A DNA stretch of 64,000 bases, from NCBI RefSeq assembly GCF_014211915.1, contig NZ_CP060039.1, positions 2,356,001 through 2,420,000 of the forward strand. The letters are read 5' to 3'. Positions 36,026 through 43,549 of this stretch are shown in pieces. Within the stretch, counting starts at the first letter, position 1. Each line of letters begins with the position of its first letter. Origin of the DNA: Burkholderia cenocepacia (GTDB lineage Bacteria > Pseudomonadota > Gammaproteobacteria > Burkholderiales > Burkholderiaceae). The notes below the pieces were generated by a model. The model did no database searches, had not been told where the DNA came from, and saw nothing but the letters and a program-made list of their open reading frames with translations. Position numbers and translations under genes: made by a program.

Positions 36026-37335
36026 TCATGTCTCGAACACTTCCCCACCGAACAAAGCCACGACCAGATCCGGATTCGACGGCCAGTACATGTGCATGTA
36101 CGTCGCGACGATCGCGCCCACGCGATAAACGGCTTCGCCGCCGCCCTCCGAGCCATCGGGGCGGGCGGCGGTCGCGACCGGCACCAGCGGCGTATCCAGC
36201 CGCGAATAATGAAACGTATGCCCGCGCATCGGCCCGGTGCGCGTATCGAACTGCTGCATGCCGAGCGCCGCGAACCGGCGCTGCATCGTCGCATGGCCCC
36301 GAAGCAGGCCAAGCATCGGCGTCGTCGACCCATCCACGTCGGTCAGCGATTCGCACAGATACACCATCCCCCGCATTCCGCGACGATCGGCCGGCCGGCT
36401 GCCGCATGCGCGCGAATCGTCCGTGCGGTCGTGGCATTCGCGGCCAGCGTCGCCGCATGCAGTTCCGGATAGCCGCCCGGCAAAAACAGCGCGTCGCAAT
36501 CGTCAGGCACGGGTTCGTCGGCAAGCGGCGAGAAGAACCGCAGCACCGCACCGAGCGCATCGAGCAGCACAAGGTTCGCCGGATAGATGAACGAAAACGC
36601 CGCATCGCGCGCTACCGCGATCCGCTTGCCGGCGAGCGCGCGCGGCAGCGGCGCCGCAACGTCCGGTTCCGCGAACGCGACGGCAGGCGGCAATTCGGCG
36701 AGCGCGGTTTGCGCGAGCACATCGGCCGCACGATCGAGCCGCGCGTCGAGATCATCGATATCGGCCGGCTGATGCAGGCCGAGATGCCGTTCCGGCAGCG
36801 CGATACCCGCATCGGCCGGCACGTGGCCGAGCCAGCGCAGGTCGTCGGGCAACGCCTGTTGCAGCAACTCCGCGTGCCGAGCCGAGCCGACGCGGTTGGC
36901 CAGCACGCCGTGAAACGGCAGCCCCGGCCGAAACCGCGCGAGCCCGAACGCGATCGCCGCGAACGTCTGCGCCATCGCCTTCGCCGAAATCACCGCGACG
37001 ACCGGCACGCCGAACGCGGCCGCGAGATCGGCGCTGCTCGGTGTGCCGTCGAACAAGCCCATCACGCCTTCGATCAGGATCAGGTCCGCGTCGCGCGCGG
37101 CTTCGGCGAGCAGCGCACGGCAACCGGCCCCGCCGACCATCCCGAGGTCGAGCGCATGCACGGGTGCGCCGCTCGCGCGTTCGAGCAGCATCGGATCGAG
37201 AAAATCGGGCCCGGTCTTGAACACGCGCACGCGGCGGCCGAGCCGCCGGTGCAGCCGCGCGAGGCCGGCCGTCACCGACGTCTTGCCCTGGCCGGACGCG
37301 GGCGCGCTGACGAACAGCGCGGGGCAGGCCGGCAT
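36026..37335 (-). pseudogene. cobB: Cobyrinate a,c-diamide synthase, single-base frameshift
   Basis: The first ~320 codons encode the CobB/CbiA amidotransferase: a P-loop-like start (VSAPASGQGKTSVTAG), FKTGPDFLDP, EGVMGLFDG and LPGGYPELHA. At the glutaminase nucleophile (VAECGG) the frame breaks at a run of five C on the plus strand (36368-36372). The expected continuation (MVYLCESLTDVDG ... HTFHYSR ... FGGEVFET) resumes in the other frame and ends at 36026. One extra G/C in the run restores an intact ~436-residue enzyme. It either reflects a sequencing error or a real inactivating mutation. The enzyme amidates cobyrinate side chains a and c. It starts 2 nt after cobO. Confidence 0.85.
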
Positions 37336-37337
37336 GC

Positions 37338-37940
37338 TCAGAACTCCACGCCGCGCTGCGCCTTCACGCCTTGCTCCTTGTACGGATGCTTGACGAGCCG
37401 CATTTCGGTGACGAGATCGGCCGCATCGATCAGCGCATCGGGCGCATGCCGCCCGGTGACGACGACGTGCACCGACTCCGGACGCGCGACGAGCGTCGCG
37501 AGCACTTCGTCGAGCGGCAGGTATTCGTACTTCAGCACGGTGTTCAGCTCGTCGAGGATCACCATCCGGTAGTCGCCGCTGTCGATCATCCGGCGCGCCT
37601 CGTCCCAGCCCTTGCGCGCGGTCGCGATGTCGGCGTCGCGGTTCTGCGTGTTCCACGTATAGCCGTCGCCCATCGTCACGAAATCGCATTCCGCGACCGC
37701 GCCGAGAAAGTCGCGCTCGGACGTATGCAGCGCCCCCTTGATGAACTGCACGACACCGAGCCGCATGCCGTGGCCGAGCACGCGCACGGCCATCCCGAAC
37801 GCGGCCGTGCTCTTGCCCTTGCCGTTGCCGGTATGGACGATCAGCAGGCCTTTTTCCTGAGTGGCCGCGGCCTGCTTCTTCTCGTGGCCGGCGCGGCGGC
37901 GTTCGGCCATCCGCTGATGGGATTCGGAATCGGTCTTCAT
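37338..37940 (-). CDS. cobO: Cob(I)yrinic acid a,c-diamide adenosyltransferase CobO
   Basis: This 200-residue protein is of the CobA/CobO/BtuR family. The P-loop is HTGNGKGKSTAAFGMAVR (about 36-53), followed by VVQFIKG, DGYTWNTQ, the Walker-B-like VILDELNTVLKY and VVTGRHAP. It transfers the adenosyl group of ATP to the corrin cobalt. It is part of the minus-strand cobA-cobE-cobO-cobB run behind the riboswitch at 39284-39458. Confidence 0.94.
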   Translation of the reverse strand: MKTDSESHQRMAERRRAGHEKKQAAATQEKGLLIVHTGNGKGKSTAAFGMAVRVLGHGMRLGVVQFIKGALHTSERDFLGAVAECDFVTMGDGYTWNTQNRDADIATARKGWDEARRMIDSGDYRMVILDELNTVLKYEYLPLDEVLATLVARPESVHVVVTGRHAPDALIDAADLVTEMRLVKHPYKEQGVKAQRGVEF

Positions 37941-37974
37941 CGGGAATCGTCCTGTCGAAAGCGAAACATTGGGT

Positions 37975-38352
37975 TCAGAGCGGGCCGGCGAGCGCGACCG
38001 TCACGCCGCCCAGCATGGATTTGGCGCCGAGCAGCCGACCGTGCGGCGCGGCGAGTTGCGCGCATGGCTCGGCCACGCCCGCGACGCCGAAGCGGGCCAG
38101 CGCGGCGTCGGACGGGCCGCTCGCGGCCAGTTCCGGACGGCTCGCGAGTTGCGCCGCCTCGAACGCGACGAGCGGCCAGCCACGGCGCGCGCATAGCGTG
38201 CGCAGCGCACGGGCGCATGCCTTGTCGGCGAGCGTCGCGACGAGCGCCGGTTCGGCGGCCGGGTAGCGCGCGAGCGCGGCGCGGATCGCGGCATCGAGTT
38301 GCGCGGCCGTGACGCCCGCGCGGAAGCCGACACCGAGCGCGACGCGCATCAT
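37975..38352 (-). CDS. cobE: CobE / CbiG C-terminal-like cobalamin biosynthesis protein
   Basis: This 125-residue protein matches the CbiG C-terminal domain: VALGVGFRAGVTAAQLDAAIRAAL at the start and LGAKSMLGGVTVALAG at the end. In Pseudomonas and Brucella such stand-alone proteins are called CobE and bind late corrin intermediates. The start forms ATGA with the cobA stop, so translation is coupled. The same domain occurs again inside the CbiG-CobJ fusion at 58181-59905. Confidence 0.85.
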   Translation of the reverse strand: MMRVALGVGFRAGVTAAQLDAAIRAALARYPAAEPALVATLADKACARALRTLCARRGWPLVAFEAAQLASRPELAASGPSDAALARFGVAGVAEPCAQLAAPHGRLLGAKSMLGGVTVALAGPL

Positions 38353-39098
38353 GCGTGGCCGCCGAGCGCCGCGCGCACCGCCGGATCGTCGGCGAGCGCC
38401 GCGACGCGGCCGATCACGACGATCGCCGGCGAACCGATATGGGCCTCGCCGACGCGCGCGACGAGCGTATCGAGCGTCGCGAGTACGTGGCGCTGTCCGG
38501 CTCGCGTGGCGTTCTCGATCGCCGCGCACGGCGTGTCGTCGGGCAGGCCGCCATCGCGCAGCGCCGCGGCAATCGCGTCGAGCCGGCGGATGCCCATGTA
38601 GATCACGATCGTCATGCGGGTGGCTGCGAGCGCGCGCCAGTCCGGCTCGTCGGCCCCCGCGCCGTGGCCCGTGACGAAGATCACGCCCTGCGCGTCGCCG
38701 CGGTGCGTGACCGGGATGCCGAGCGCGGCCGGCGCGGCGATGCCCGCGGTGATGCCGTTGACGACTTCCACCGGAAAGCCCGCCGCGCCGAGCGCGACCA
38801 GTTCCTCGCCGCCGCGGCCGAACACGAACGGATCGCCGCCCTTGAGCCGCGCGACGCTGCGGCCCGCGCGCAGGTGCGCGAGCATCGCGGCGACGATCGC
38901 CTCCTGCGGCGTCGACGCATGGCCGCCACGCTTGCCGACGTGCTCGATCAGCGCATCGGCGCGTGCATGGCGCAGCACGTCGGGGTTCACGAGATCGTCG
39001 ACGAGCAGCACGTCGGCCGTGCCGATCGCGCGCACGGCCCTGAGGGTCAACAGGTCGGCGTCGCCGGGGCCGGCGCCGACGAGCCAGGCGCGGCTCAT
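38349..39098 (-). CDS. cobA: Uroporphyrinogen-III C-methyltransferase CobA
   Basis: This 249-residue SUMT has the family landmarks VGAGPGDADLLTLRA (S-adenosylmethionine P-loop), VDDLVNP, GKRGG, RLKGGDPFVFGRGGEE and ITAGIAAPAALGIPVTHRG. It methylates uroporphyrinogen III at C2 and C7 to precorrin-2, the branch point to B12. It is not fused to a CysG-type dehydrogenase. The start at 39098 fits the conserved N-terminus; the frame extends upstream but into the riboswitch leader. It is first in the cobA-cobE-cobO-cobB run. Confidence 0.93.
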   Translation of the reverse strand: MSRAWLVGAGPGDADLLTLRAVRAIGTADVLLVDDLVNPDVLRHARADALIEHVGKRGGHASTPQEAIVAAMLAHLRAGRSVARLKGGDPFVFGRGGEELVALGAAGFPVEVVNGITAGIAAPAALGIPVTHRGDAQGVIFVTGHGAGADEPDWRALAATRMTIVIYMGIRRLDAIAAALRDGGLPDDTPCAAIENATRAGQRHVLATLDTLVARVGEAHIGSPAIVVIGRVAALADDPAVRAALGGHA

Positions 39099-39283
39099 CG
39101 TGCGCGGCACGGCGCGCACCGTGTCGAAACAGTGGAACAGGGAAGGCGGGCGGCACATCGGCGGCCGGCGGACAGGCAGTGCATGGCGGATCGGGCGAAA
39201 CCCGCGCGAGCGCGGGTGGAATGCGCACCCCATCCGTCCCCCGCGGATCGGGCGTTCGGCGAGCAGCGCGCTCGCCCCTTGCG

Positions 39284-39458
39284 TCGGCCGGTATCCGGGC
39301 TGGCCGCTTGCCAGGCCGCAGCCTTCCCGCCCGGTCGAAGGGCAGTGGCATCGCGGGCGGCCTGGGCGCAGCGCGGGGAAGTGCGTTGCGCGGGCGGCGT
39401 ACCGTTGCGGGGACAGCACAGGCCGGGCGGCGATCCGCCTCCTGTTTCCCGTTTAACT
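39284..39458 (-). promoter_or_regulatory. Cobalamin riboswitch upstream of cobA
   Basis: On the minus strand the leader shows the B12-riboswitch landmarks in order: AAACGGGAAACAGG (5' stem), GCTGTCCCCGCAACGGTA (B12 box), GCCACTG, GGGAAGGC and CAGCCCGGATACCGG. It lies between the receptor gene stop (39574) and cobA, about 185 nt before the cobA start. It should shut down cobA-cobE-cobO-cobB when adenosylcobalamin is plentiful. Confidence 0.92.
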
Positions 39459-39573
39459 GCATGCGCGGAATGCGCATGCGAGCACCGAACGCGGCGCATA
39501 CGATAGCACAGGCGTGCAACCCGCAAGCCGCCCGGCGGGCCGGCTGCGCGGGGTGTCGGCGCTACCCGCGAGG

Positions 39574-41712
39574 TCAGAACTTGTATGCCGCCGTCAGCGT
39601 GAACGTGCGTGGCGTACCGGGCATGATCTGCGCGAGGCCCGTCGCATTCGCGTAGTAATCGCGATCGGTCAGGTTGACGGCCGCCAGCGTCACCTCGAAG
39701 TCGCGCGTGCGATAGCCGGCCTTGCCGTCCCAGCGAACGTACGCGGGCAGTTCGAGCAGGTTGTCGCGATCGGCGTAACGCGCGCCTTCGTACACCACCC
39801 CGAGTTCCGCGAAAAAACCGCGTAGCGGCGCATGGCTGACGAACAGGCTGCCGTTCGACGCCGACACGCCCGCCGAGCGCTTGCCTGCGTACTTCGGTTC
39901 GGCGTCGACCACCCGCGCATGTTGCCAGCCGATGCCGCCGCGGACGAACCAGTTGCCCGCGAGCCGGCCGGCGACGCCCAGTTCCAGGCCGCGATTGCGC
40001 TCGAGGCCGGTGAGGTCGAAAAAGCCCGGGCGAACCGGATCGGCGATGCGGCGGTTGTACAGGTCGAGCTGAAACAGCGCGAGCGTCGTGCTCAGCGCGC
40101 CGGCGCGCCAGTCGCTTTTCACGCCGATCTCGTATTGGCGCGTGTATTGCGGGCCGAGATCGTTGGCGTTGCCGCGCGCATCGGGCGTGATGCCGATCAG
40201 GTCGCCACCGACCGGCGCGAAGTTCTTGCTGTACGACGCATACAGGCTGTGCGCGCCGACCGGCGACCACACGACGCCGAGCCGCGGGCTCCATGCCGCC
40301 GTCGTGCGCCGTGCATGCAGGCCGTTCAGCGCGTTGGTCGAATCGACGTCGAAACGTTCCCCGCGCAGGCCGCCGAGGAGTTTCCACGCTCGCCCGAGGT
40401 CGACGCGATCCTGCGCGAAGATCGCGTAGTCGCTGACGCGGTGGCGGTTCATCGCGTACGGGCGCGGCGTCGAGCCGACCAAGGCGAAGCGATCCGGCCC
40501 GGTCACCGGAATCGGCGCCGCGTCGGCCTGCCAGAGCGTCGGCGTGCGTTTCTGCCAGCCGTATTCGATGCCGAACAGCAGGTGATGCAGCGCCGGACCG
40601 GTCGCGACCTTGCCGCCCAGTTCGACACCGGTCTGCACGTTGAGATGCGTCATGTCCTGCAGGTAGCGCGCCCGCTGCACGCGCCGGTAGTCGCGCGGCT
40701 TCGCGACGTAGCTTTGCGTGACGTAGGTATTGTCGAAGGTGCTGCGTAAATTCAGCACCCCGAGCGTATGGCGCAATTCCCAGTCGCCGTCGAGCGCGTG
40801 CGTGAAGACCGAGCGCCAGTTCATGTTCTCGTCGCGGATCGTGTCGCGGCCCGCCGCGCCGAAGAAGGTCGCGCGTGGCGCGGACGGCAGCGAGAACGCG
40901 AACGGCTTGCCGGCCGCGTCGACCGCGGCGACCGGCGCCGGCATGCCGCGATCGGGCACGCGCCGGTACGCGTCGTATTCGAACTGCAGCAGCCAGCTTC
41001 GCCGCGCGTCCCGCCATTTGATTGACGGCGCGACGTACTGGCGCGTGCCGTCGACGTGGTCGCGGAAGCTGCCTGCGTGTTCGCGTCCGGCATTGAACCG
41101 CACGCTCCATGCGCTCGACAGCATGCGGTTGAGATCGACCGACGCGCCGAGCCGTCCATAGCTGCCGGTCGCTGCCGACACATGCCCGAAGTTTTCCGGC
41201 AACGGCTGCTTGGTGATCCGGTTGATGACGCCGCCGCCGCTGCCGCGCCCGTACAGCGCGGCAGCCGGCCCCTTCAGCACTTCGACGCGTTCGATGTTGC
41301 CGAGACTGCGCACGTATTGCGCATCGTCGCGCATGCCGTCGAGCAGCAGGTCGCCCGCGGCGGAAAAGCCGCGAATGCGGAACGCATCGAAGCGCGTGTC
41401 CGACGTATTGGACACACCGGGCACGCCGGCCAACGCGTCGGCCAGCGTGCGGCCGCCATAGGACAGCGTTTCCTCTACCGGGACGCTGTCGATGGTTTGC
41501 GGTACGTCGCGCGGATCGCTCGCGGTGCGCGTCGCCGTACTCACGCTCTCGACGCGCGGATCGTTCGGATGACGGCGGCTGCGTACTTCGACCGCGGGCA
41601 GTTCGTCGTCGAACTCGGCCGCCGGGGCAGGGAAGGAGGCAACGCCGGCGATCGAGCACAGCGACAGGGCCAGCACAGGAAAGCGTCGCCCGGATATCTG
41701 TCGTTTCGACAT
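39574..41712 (-). CDS. TonB-dependent siderophore-type receptor
   Basis: This 712-residue outer-membrane receptor has a signal peptide ending about PAPAA-EF, a TonB-box-like segment (ELPAVEV), and a plug with RIRGFSAAGDLLLDGMRDD and VLKGPAAALYGRGSGGGVIN. The latter is the FhuA/FiuA hydroxamate-siderophore style rather than BtuB. The barrel ends in TAAYKF. A GTG at 41745 would add 11 residues; the ATG at 41712 gives the better signal peptide. Despite its place between B12 genes it sits behind a Fur-type promoter (41781-41818) and not behind a riboswitch. Iron-siderophore uptake is therefore the likelier job. The ligand is unknown. Confidence 0.85.
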   Translation of the reverse strand: MSKRQISGRRFPVLALSLCSIAGVASFPAPAAEFDDELPAVEVRSRRHPNDPRVESVSTATRTASDPRDVPQTIDSVPVEETLSYGGRTLADALAGVPGVSNTSDTRFDAFRIRGFSAAGDLLLDGMRDDAQYVRSLGNIERVEVLKGPAAALYGRGSGGGVINRITKQPLPENFGHVSAATGSYGRLGASVDLNRMLSSAWSVRFNAGREHAGSFRDHVDGTRQYVAPSIKWRDARRSWLLQFEYDAYRRVPDRGMPAPVAAVDAAGKPFAFSLPSAPRATFFGAAGRDTIRDENMNWRSVFTHALDGDWELRHTLGVLNLRSTFDNTYVTQSYVAKPRDYRRVQRARYLQDMTHLNVQTGVELGGKVATGPALHHLLFGIEYGWQKRTPTLWQADAAPIPVTGPDRFALVGSTPRPYAMNRHRVSDYAIFAQDRVDLGRAWKLLGGLRGERFDVDSTNALNGLHARRTTAAWSPRLGVVWSPVGAHSLYASYSKNFAPVGGDLIGITPDARGNANDLGPQYTRQYEIGVKSDWRAGALSTTLALFQLDLYNRRIADPVRPGFFDLTGLERNRGLELGVAGRLAGNWFVRGGIGWQHARVVDAEPKYAGKRSAGVSASNGSLFVSHAPLRGFFAELGVVYEGARYADRDNLLELPAYVRWDGKAGYRTRDFEVTLAAVNLTDRDYYANATGLAQIMPGTPRTFTLTAAYKF

Positions 41713-41780
41713 GGAAATTTGAGGATGACTGAGTGATTGCCTCACATGGCCGTTGCGCGGTTGTTTGCGTTATCGAGCGA

Positions 41781-41818
41781 AGTTTATCTCGCCAAGTTGA
41801 AAACGACAATCATTCGCG
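41781..41818 (-). promoter_or_regulatory. Fur-type promoter of the TonB-dependent receptor
   Basis: On the minus strand -35 TTGTCG (41809-41804), a 17-nt spacer and -10 TAAACT (41786-41781). A Fur-like 7-1-7 element, CGCGAAT G ATTGTCG (41818-41804), overlaps the -35 and matches 9 of 14 consensus positions. Iron-repressed expression is inferred. Confidence 0.55.
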
Positions 41819-41907
41819 TTCATCGCCGGCCGCTCGCCTTGACGCTCCCGGCCCTGCCGCCTACACTCGCACGCGTTTTGGTGCTCGCGCGCGCCGCTCC
41901 GGCGTGC

Positions 41908-42110
41908 GCAGTTAAACGGGAAACAGGGAGCCCGCCTGCGCCGCAGTCGAGCCAACCTGTGCTGCCCCCGCAACGGTAAGCGAACGCGTCGCGCGCAAGC
42001 GCCACGCACCGCCGCTTCGCCGCATGCCACGCGCATGCGGACGACCGCCACTGGATGCCGCGCGTATCCGGGAAGGCGAAGCGGCGTGTTCGTCAGCCCG
42101 GATACCGGCC
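41908..42110 (+). promoter_or_regulatory. Cobalamin riboswitch upstream of cobW-cobN
   Basis: The plus-strand leader shows TTAAACGGGAAACAGGG, GTGCTGCCCCCGCAACGGTAA (B12 box, about 41960-41979), CGCCACTGG (about 42047), GGGAAGGCGAAGC and GTCAGCCCGGATACCGG (to about 42110). An enlarged arm sits between the B12 box and GCCACTG. The following 200 nt hold no clear gene until the small ORF at 42313. Confidence 0.93.
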
Positions 42111-42312
42111 TAAACGTTGGGGTTCAGCGCCGCGGGGAGGCGGCGCATCGTCCACGGCCGCAGCCGGCCCGACGCCCGGTGTTTCCTGCTGTCTCCTCCG
42201 ATCTGCCTCCGCGCGAACGCGCCCGGGCCGGCACGGCGAACGGCGCGGCACGGGCGGGGCACGCCGCAGCCGTGTTGGCATTCACAATGTCGACCGTTCG
42301 CAAGGAAGCACC

Positions 42313-42429
42313 ATGTCCGATTTGTTGTTCCGCCCGCCGTGCGGCAGTCCGCGCGGATCACGCGGCGAGCTTCCCGCGTACCGCCCGCTGAATTGCCGCG
42401 CCGCCGCCGACGCGACGATCCCGTCCTGA
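42313..42429 (+). CDS. Possible 38-aa ORF between riboswitch and cobW
   Basis: This short frame (MSDLLFRPPCGSPRG...) has a convincing AAGGAAG ribosome binding site 4 nt before its ATG. It ends 26 nt before cobW. The composition (Pro, Arg, Cys) gives no family. It may be a leader peptide that couples riboswitch folding to cobW translation, or a chance ORF. I do not recognise it. Confidence 0.3.
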   Translation: MSDLLFRPPCGSPRGSRGELPAYRPLNCRAAADATIPS

Positions 42430-42454
42430 TTTCCTCTTCGACACCGGACCTACC

Positions 42455-43543
42455 ATGACCCTACGCAAGCTTCCCGTCACGATCGTCACGGGCTTTCTCG
42501 GCAGCGGCAAGACGACGCTGATGCGCCACATCCTGCAGCACGCCGAAGGCCGCCGCATCGCGGTGATCGTCAACGAATTCGGCGAGCTCGGCATCGACGG
42601 CGAAATCCTCAAGGGCTGCGGCATCGGTTGCGACGATGCCGACGGCGCGCAGGGCGAAGCATCGGGCCAACTGTACGAACTCGCGAACGGCTGCCTGTGC
42701 TGCACCGTGCAGGAAGAGTTCTATCCGGTGATGGAGGCGCTCGTCGAGCGCCGCGCGGACATCGACCACGTGCTGATCGAGACGTCGGGCCTCGCGCTGC
42801 CGAAGCCGCTCGTGCAGGCGTTCAACTGGCCGACGATCCGCAACAGCTTCACGGTCGACGCGGTCGTGACCGTCGTCGACGGGCCGGCCGCCGCGAGCGG
42901 CCAGTTCGCGGAAAACCCGCAGGCCGTCGACGCGCAGCGCCGCGCCGATTCGAACCTCGATCACGAATCGCCGCTGCACGAACTGTTCGCCGATCAACTG
43001 TCGTCCGCCGATCTCGTGATCGTGAACAAGGCCGACCTCGTCGGTGACGCCGAGTTCGCGCGGATCGAAACCGCGATCCGCGAAGAAATCCCGCCGCAGG
43101 TGAAGATCGTGCGCGCGACGCGCGGCGAACTCGACCTCGCGCTGCTGCTCGGGCTGGAATCGGCATCGGAGGAAACGATCCACCTGCGTCACGACCATCA
43201 CGGCTCGGCCGACGACGGCGATCACGATCACCATCACGACGATTTCGACTCGGTGGTGGTATCGGGCGACGCGGGCACGCGCGAAGCGACGATCGCCGCG
43301 CTGCAGTGCGTGGTCGAAGCGCACACGATCTATCGCGCGAAAGGCTTCGCCGCGCTGCCCGGCGCGCCGATGCGGCTCGTGATCCAGGGTGTCGGCCGCC
43401 GCTTCGACAGCTATTTCGACCGCCGCTGGCAGGACGGCGAAACGCGCGCGAGCCGCTTCGTGCTGATCGGCGAAGATCTCGACGCGGCCGCGCTGCAACG
43501 TGCGTTCGACGCCGCGTGCGCGGCCGAGCCGCAACAGGCGTAA
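42455..43543 (+). CDS. cobW: CobW-type GTPase / metallochaperone
   Basis: This 362-residue G3E GTPase has a P-loop GFLGSGKTT (13-21), the metal-binding CxCC in NGCLCCTV, NKADLV, a His/Asp-rich segment (HLRHDHHGSADDGDHDHHHDD) and the CobW C-terminal domain (YRAKGFAALPG). CobW proteins deliver metal; next to cobN the cargo should be cobalt for the chelatase. It is first of the cobW-cobN-chlI/D run behind the riboswitch at 41908-42110, with cobN starting 6 nt after its stop. Confidence 0.93.
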   Translation: MTLRKLPVTIVTGFLGSGKTTLMRHILQHAEGRRIAVIVNEFGELGIDGEILKGCGIGCDDADGAQGEASGQLYELANGCLCCTVQEEFYPVMEALVERRADIDHVLIETSGLALPKPLVQAFNWPTIRNSFTVDAVVTVVDGPAAASGQFAENPQAVDAQRRADSNLDHESPLHELFADQLSSADLVIVNKADLVGDAEFARIETAIREEIPPQVKIVRATRGELDLALLLGLESASEETIHLRHDHHGSADDGDHDHHHDDFDSVVVSGDAGTREATIAALQCVVEAHTIYRAKGFAALPGAPMRLVIQGVGRRFDSYFDRRWQDGETRASRFVLIGEDLDAAALQRAFDAACAAEPQQA

Positions 43544-43549
43544 CGCACG

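Noticed and set aside
39284..39458. Riboswitch assigned to the TonB-dependent receptor
   Set aside because: The element lies downstream of the receptor stop codon and reads toward cobA; the receptor has its own Fur-type promoter.
43195..43245. His-rich run in cobW as a separate metal-binding peptide
   Set aside because: It is the normal His-rich loop of CobW proteins and in frame with both flanking domains.
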